The notes beneath the pieces are model-generated. The model ran no database searches and was not told the DNA's origin. It saw only the letters and a program-made list of their open reading frames with translations. Of a stretch of 64,000 nt of DNA, positions 63,569 to 64,000 are shown piece by piece. Each line of letters begins with the position of its first letter. The first letter of the stretch is position 1. Source of the stretch: Nitratireductor aquibiodomus NL21 = JCM 21793. Its GTDB lineage: Bacteria > Pseudomonadota > Alphaproteobacteria > Rhizobiales > Rhizobiaceae. Both the position numbers and the translations under genes were made by a program. The DNA lies in the NCBI RefSeq assembly GCF_000615975.1, contig NZ_BAMP01000003.1, forward strand, positions 1 through 64,000, read 5' to 3'.

Positions 63569-63752
63569 GCCGCTCTCTTGCGGCCTTTGGATCTTGGCGG
63601 AAATCCTCCGCCGCTCGGGCAACGGCACGCATGCCGCCGGGGTTCCAGGACGACGGCAAGCGCACGAATCAGCGACGCGAGCGGAAGTGCACGGCCCTGG
63701 CGGCCGGCACTCCCCACTGACGATCAGTCATCGCGCTTGTCACCCAGCAAAG

Positions 63753-64000
63753 TTACTCCGGCAGATTTCTCGGCAGCCAAAGCCACGCCACGATGCCGAC
63801 GATCAGCGTCAGAAGCCCACCGATGCCGACCGCTATATGCAGGCCGATAAGGAAGGCGTCCTTTGCCTGCGCGGCGATTTCCGGGGCGATGCCCGCATGA
63901 CCGAGCGTCTCGTTGAGTGTTCCTGCCACGCCGGGGCCAAGCAGCCGGAAGCTGAGGGCCGCGAGCGATCCCAGCAGGGTGATGCCGAGTGCATTGCCCA
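63753..64000 (-). CDS. MFS transporter, C-terminal end (cut by window edge)
   Basis: About 81 codons ending at a stop at 63753. It reads GNALGITLLGSLAALSFRLLGPG, then a soluble loop, then DAFLIGLHIAVGIGGLLTLIVGIVAWLWLPRNLPE: the last membrane helix and tail of a 14-helix drug:H+ antiporter (EmrB/QacA type). Direction is the same as the hydrolase. The rest lies beyond the window. Confidence 0.7.
   Translation of the reverse strand, partial: GNALGITLLGSLAALSFRLLGPGVAGTLNETLGHAGIAPEIAAQAKDAFLIGLHIAVGIGGLLTLIVGIVAWLWLPRNLPE

Noticed and set aside
1-64000. CRISPR array, tRNA, rRNA, prophage or complete insertion sequence
   Set aside because: No regularly spaced repeats, cloverleaf with CCA-type end, ribosomal sequence, phage structural gene or transposase seen by eye; a covariance-model search would settle the RNA question.

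Overview
The window reads as chromosome of a GC-rich alphaproteobacterium of the order Hyphomicrobiales (Rhizobiales), probably Phyllobacteriaceae or Rhizobiaceae. The grounds are an ExoY/ExoP/ExoF exopolysaccharide locus, many TRAP, Tct and ABC importers each paired with a catabolic operon and a GntR or LysR regulator, and small interspersed palindromes of a kind common in that order. The genus assignment is inference. I see no tRNA, rRNA, CRISPR array, insertion sequence or prophage gene.

Layout. 1-14.5 kb: polysaccharide locus. It holds a PPTase (cut by the window edge), a DegT-type sugar aminotransferase, a GMC oxidoreductase, a flippase, an ExoY-like priming transferase, three glycosyltransferases, an ExoP/Wzc-like co-polymerase and an ExoF-like export protein. 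14.9-22.0 kb: housekeeping and stress genes: an unknown gene, panB-panC, a small secreted protein, an AI-2E family transporter, an HdeD-like protein, a phospholipase D family protein and an ArsC/YffB-like protein. 22.1-32.4 kb: one long minus-strand operon for an aromatic acid. A TRAP importer feeds two extradiol-dioxygenase-like proteins, a class II aldolase-like decarboxylase candidate, a semialdehyde dehydrogenase, an HpaH-like hydratase and an HpaI-like aldolase. A divergent GntR gene and two near-identical palindromes sit at its head. 32.6-39.6 kb: PrpB-like lyase, PrpF-like isomerase and GntR regulator, divergent from a tctCBA importer and a membrane AbrB-like gene. 39.8-47.5 kb: a LysR gene, then a polyamine module that matches the gene content of E. 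coli ydcSTUVW, with a DUF3830 gene and a PuuD-like hydrolase.

47.9-61.2 kb is the most interesting part. A LuxR-type regulator without a LuxI partner carries M and W at the two positions (TraR W57 and Y61) that are W and Y in acyl-homoserine-lactone receptors. That pair of replacements marks the plant-signal-responsive LuxR solos (OryR, PsoR, NesR, PipR). As in the PipR locus, it is flanked by a peptide-type ABC importer, a nitrilase-family amidohydrolase and a proline iminopeptidase. A GntR regulator, a second ABC importer and an alpha/beta hydrolase follow. 61.2-62.7 kb has no recognisable gene. The window closes with a broken alpha/beta hydrolase and the C-terminus of an MFS transporter.

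Data quality. At least thirteen single-base indels break otherwise well-conserved genes, nearly all inside short G/C, A or T runs and nearly all deletions (GGG read as GG). This looks like consensus sequence error more than gene decay. Such genes are given here over their whole span with the break position stated.
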